A stretch of 24,255 nucleotides of DNA from IMG/VR virus record IMGVR_UViG_3300044691_000214, positions 1 through 24,255 of that record. One strand, written 5' to 3'. The position numbers and the translations under genes are program-made. The notes below the pieces were generated by a model. The model saw nothing but the letters and a program-made list of their open reading frames with translations, had not been told where the DNA came from and ran no database searches. Source of the stretch: a virus. Shown here one piece after another: positions 22,372-24,255 of this stretch (position 1 is its first letter; every line of letters begins with the position of its first letter).

Positions 22372-23031
22372 CTACTCGGCCACCGCGAAAAGCTGATGCA
22401 CCAGGGCGTCGCCGGCGTTGGTGAGATCGTCCGAGGAGGTGAACGCCTGGCGCTTCTTCACCTTCGTCAGCAGTTCGGTGATGCTCTCGGCATCGCCCAG
22501 CGTGACCTTGAAGCGCATAATGGTGTGGGTCTTCGGGGCCTTCTCGGCCGCCGGGCCAGGCTCGGCGCCGTCTTCTTCGTCGAACCCGTCGGGAATTTCC
22601 AATGCGTCGAGCGCTATATCTACGCTTGAGCAGATCGCGCTCATGTCGGCGGCGGTGTAGGGCAGGATATTTTGCAGATCTTCCGGGTCGTCGAGACCCT
22701 CAATCAGCCGGGCCAGCTCGATGGTGTCGTCGGCGCCGTATCGCATGTTGTCGGCGAGCGAGATCTTTTTGGCCTTGTCGTCGCTGATTTCGCCGAGATT
22801 GAAGATCGGGACCAACTTGATGCCGGCTGCGATCGCCTCAGACCAGCGGTGCTCGCCGCCCAGAATTTCGTAACCGTCGATCTCCCGATTGGTCCGCACC
22901 ACGAACGGCTTGAAAATGCCCAGTGTGGCGATCGACGTGCCCAGCTTGGTCTCGTTGTCGGGCGAAACCCGGTTTGTATTCCAGGGGTTGGGCCGCATCG
23001 TATGCGGGTCGACCATCAATTGCTTGGACAC
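22372..23031 (-). CDS. ParB/Srx-fold protein 1
   Basis: The 219-residue product begins with a ParB/Srx domain: NPWNTNRVSPDNETKLGTSI, LGIFKPFVVR, then YEILGGEHRWSEAIAAG (GGEHRW at 58-63 replaces the usual GERR) and KKISLADNMRYG. The ADN triplet resembles the ENxQR block of ParB. No separate DNA-binding domain is obvious in the remaining helical, acidic half. It is the first gene of the accessory operon. The GTG start at 23031 has AAGGA 6 nt upstream. The leader contains palindrome copy 10, shared with the divergent helicase. Compared with protein 2, the motif sequence differs enough to suggest two separate families rather than recent duplication. Confidence 0.87.
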   Translation of the reverse strand: MSKQLMVDPHTMRPNPWNTNRVSPDNETKLGTSIATLGIFKPFVVRTNREIDGYEILGGEHRWSEAIAAGIKLVPIFNLGEISDDKAKKISLADNMRYGADDTIELARLIEGLDDPEDLQNILPYTAADMSAICSSVDIALDALEIPDGFDEEDGAEPGPAAEKAPKTHTIMRFKVTLGDAESITELLTKVKKRQAFTSSDDLTNAGDALVHQLFAVAE

Positions 23032-23050
23032 GGGATCCTTGGGGTTATAC

Positions 23051-23064
23051 AGTCAGCGTTGACT
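23051..23064. promoter_or_regulatory. Palindromic operator-like site, copy 10 (divergent intergenic region)
   Basis: AGTCAGCGTTGACT has one mismatched half-site and lies in the 68-nt gap between divergent ParB-like and helicase genes. On the plus strand TATCTT (23065-23070) abuts it, and the following bases TTGACTTATCTTAA are identical to those at copy 1. The -35 side is weak. It may control both directions. Confidence 0.7.
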
Positions 23065-23099
23065 TATCTTAAACACACCTTTAGGACCATGTCCAGAGC

Positions 23100-24255
23100 A
23101 TGACTAAAATCATTACCATCGCCGCAAATGCGGTTGTCGCGAAGATCATCGACGCCTCGGACGAGGTGAAGACGTTCGTCTCCGACAAGCTCTCCTTCCT
23201 GGTCGAGGGGGCGTCGATGATGTCGTCGTTCCAGAATTCGAGCTGGAACGGCCGCACGTCACTGTTCAGCCGGCGGACGTCGACCTTCCCTGCTGGCTTC
23301 GTGTTCCTGATCCACAGCGAGCTGACCCGCAAAGGCTACACGGTCAGGATCGTGCAGAAGGGTCTGCCGGCGCCGCAAGGTCCGATCGCGCCCAAGGTCG
23401 ACGACTTCGCGCCCGACCCGCGCTACGATTTCCACGACAAGGCACTGGTTCAGGTGCTCAAGCACGGCCGCGGGATTCTGCAGGTCGCCACCGGTGGCGG
23501 CAAATCGCGCATCTGCAAGCTGATCGTGGCGCGCTATCGGCGCCCGACGCTGTTTCTGACCACGCGCGGCGTCCTGATGTATCAGATGAAGCGCGATTTC
23601 GAGAAGAACTGCGGCTTTCGCCCTGGCATCATCGGCGACGGGCACTGGGAACCGAAGACCGGCTTGAATACCGGCATGGTCCAGACCCTGGTGCAGCAGC
23701 TCGCGACCCCGAATATCGACGAAGAGCGCCGCGAGCACGTGCGCCTGATCACCGAAGCGGGGCAGAAGCGGACGCCGGCGCAGTTCCAGGCGCTGGCGAA
23801 GGCCTCCTTTGCGGCCAAACAGAAGCTCCGCGATCGCGCGGTCGACTTTCTGTCCTCGATCGAGGTCGTGATCGGCGAAGAGGCCCACGAAGCGGGCGGC
23901 AACTCCTATTACGAGATCCTGCGTCACTGCAAGAACGCCCAGATTCGCGTCGCGCTGACGGCGACACCGTTCATGCGGGACAATGCAGAGGACAATATGC
24001 GGCTGATGGCTGCATTTGGGCCTATTTTGCTCAAGGTGTCCGAGAAGCTGCTGATCGACCGCGGCATCCTGGCGAAGCCCTACTTCGTGTTCGACGATCC
24101 GCCGGCGCACCCGAAGCTGCGGAAGTCGTCGCCCTATCAGCGCGCTGTCTCGCTCGGTATCGCCGAGAGTGCCCCGCGGAACCAGCGCATCGCCGACTGG
24201 GCCTATAAAGCGAGCCAGCACGGGCTTTCAGTGCTGATTCTGGTCGCGCGCAAGG
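23100..24255 (+). CDS. SF2 helicase, UvsW/RadD-like (partial, C-terminus off window)
   Basis: This is the only clear plus-strand gene; 385 residues are visible and the frame is still open at the window edge. Motif I is LQVATGGGKSRIC (Walker A at about 129-136), motif II is VVIGEEAHE (260-264) and motif III is VALTATPFM (284-292), followed by segments like RGILAKPYFVF typical of type III restriction-helicase/UvsW proteins. The N-terminal 105 residues are an extra domain of unknown role. Such helicases unwind branched DNA in phage recombination or replication restart. The ATG at 23100 follows a tiny 4-codon ORF that begins at 23089 and whose stop overlaps it; AGGA lies before the tiny ORF. The start is therefore slightly uncertain. 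Confidence 0.9.
   Translation, partial: MTKIITIAANAVVAKIIDASDEVKTFVSDKLSFLVEGASMMSSFQNSSWNGRTSLFSRRTSTFPAGFVFLIHSELTRKGYTVRIVQKGLPAPQGPIAPKVDDFAPDPRYDFHDKALVQVLKHGRGILQVATGGGKSRICKLIVARYRRPTLFLTTRGVLMYQMKRDFEKNCGFRPGIIGDGHWEPKTGLNTGMVQTLVQQLATPNIDEERREHVRLITEAGQKRTPAQFQALAKASFAAKQKLRDRAVDFLSSIEVVIGEEAHEAGGNSYYEILRHCKNAQIRVALTATPFMRDNAEDNMRLMAAFGPILLKVSEKLLIDRGILAKPYFVFDDPPAHPKLRKSSPYQRAVSLGIAESAPRNQRIADWAYKASQHGLSVLILVARK

Noticed and set aside
1113-23064. The TTGACT half of each palindrome as a standard -35 box
   Set aside because: At 16-18 bp downstream of TTGACT there is no consistent -10 box; the better fit puts the palindrome in the spacer.
1113-23064. The palindromes as a CRISPR array or chromosomal parS sites
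   Set aside because: Spacing is irregular over kilobases with no spacers, and the sequence does not resemble the bacterial parS TGTTTCACGTGAAACA. A phage-specific centromere remains possible.

Overview
The window is part of the genome of a tailed phage or prophage with a lambda-like siphovirus virion plan. Almost all genes lie on the minus strand, so they read from right to left. Coding DNA is GC-rich and tightly packed, with many 4-nt start/stop overlaps. Weak promoter-like boxes of TTG-rich -35 type suggest a high-GC proteobacterial host, possibly an alphaproteobacterium; this is inference. I see no integrase, tRNA, CRISPR array or insertion sequence, and no gene-free stretch longer than about 150 bases.

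Layout in order of minus-strand transcription. (1) At the right edge, a plus-strand SF2 helicase (23100 to beyond the end) diverges from everything else. (2) 23031-18788 is an accessory operon: ParB-like protein, zinc-ribbon miniprotein, second ParB-like protein, acidic protein, soluble ABC ATPase, small phage protein, GNAT-fold protein with motifs like the COG2401/Mom-type acyltransferases, two-TM miniprotein and winged-helix regulator. (3) An 88-bp imperfect inverted repeat (18686-18773) lies just upstream of small and large terminase (18641-16663). (4) Portal (16599-14914) and an Ala-rich scaffold-like protein (14826-13855). (5) Major capsid protein (13711-12803). (6) Neck operon 12729-8250, which opens unexpectedly with a ParA-family ATPase and a monothiol glutaredoxin-like protein, followed by head-tail joining, gp10-like completion and terminator-like genes. 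(7) An M15-type endolysin (8197-7712). (8) Tail tube (7635-6769). (9) Tail assembly chaperones G and T, joined by a -1 frameshift at AAACCCT, then a 1504-residue tape measure protein with an embedded transglycosylase domain and an M-like tail tip protein. (10) An L-like iron-sulfur tail tip protein and the start of a K-like JAMM-domain protein that runs off the left end.

The most striking non-coding structure is a dispersed 14-bp palindrome, consensus AGTCAAnnTTGACT, usually seen as TAAGTCAAnnTTGACTGT. I find ten copies, all intergenic. Every transcription-unit boundary has one and the capsid boundary has two. In several copies a plausible -10 box starts at the edge of the palindrome and a plausible -35 lies 16-18 bp upstream of it, so the palindrome would fill the promoter spacer. 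This looks like one regulator (or a partition or dispersed-repressor system) controlling all the late units and the accessory operon. The presence of a ParA-like ATPase and two ParB-like proteins leaves a centromere role open.

The second point of interest is the accessory operon, where a COG2401-like pair (ABC ATPase plus GNAT) is split into separate genes and sits with two ParB-fold proteins. It is a candidate DNA-modification or anti-restriction module.
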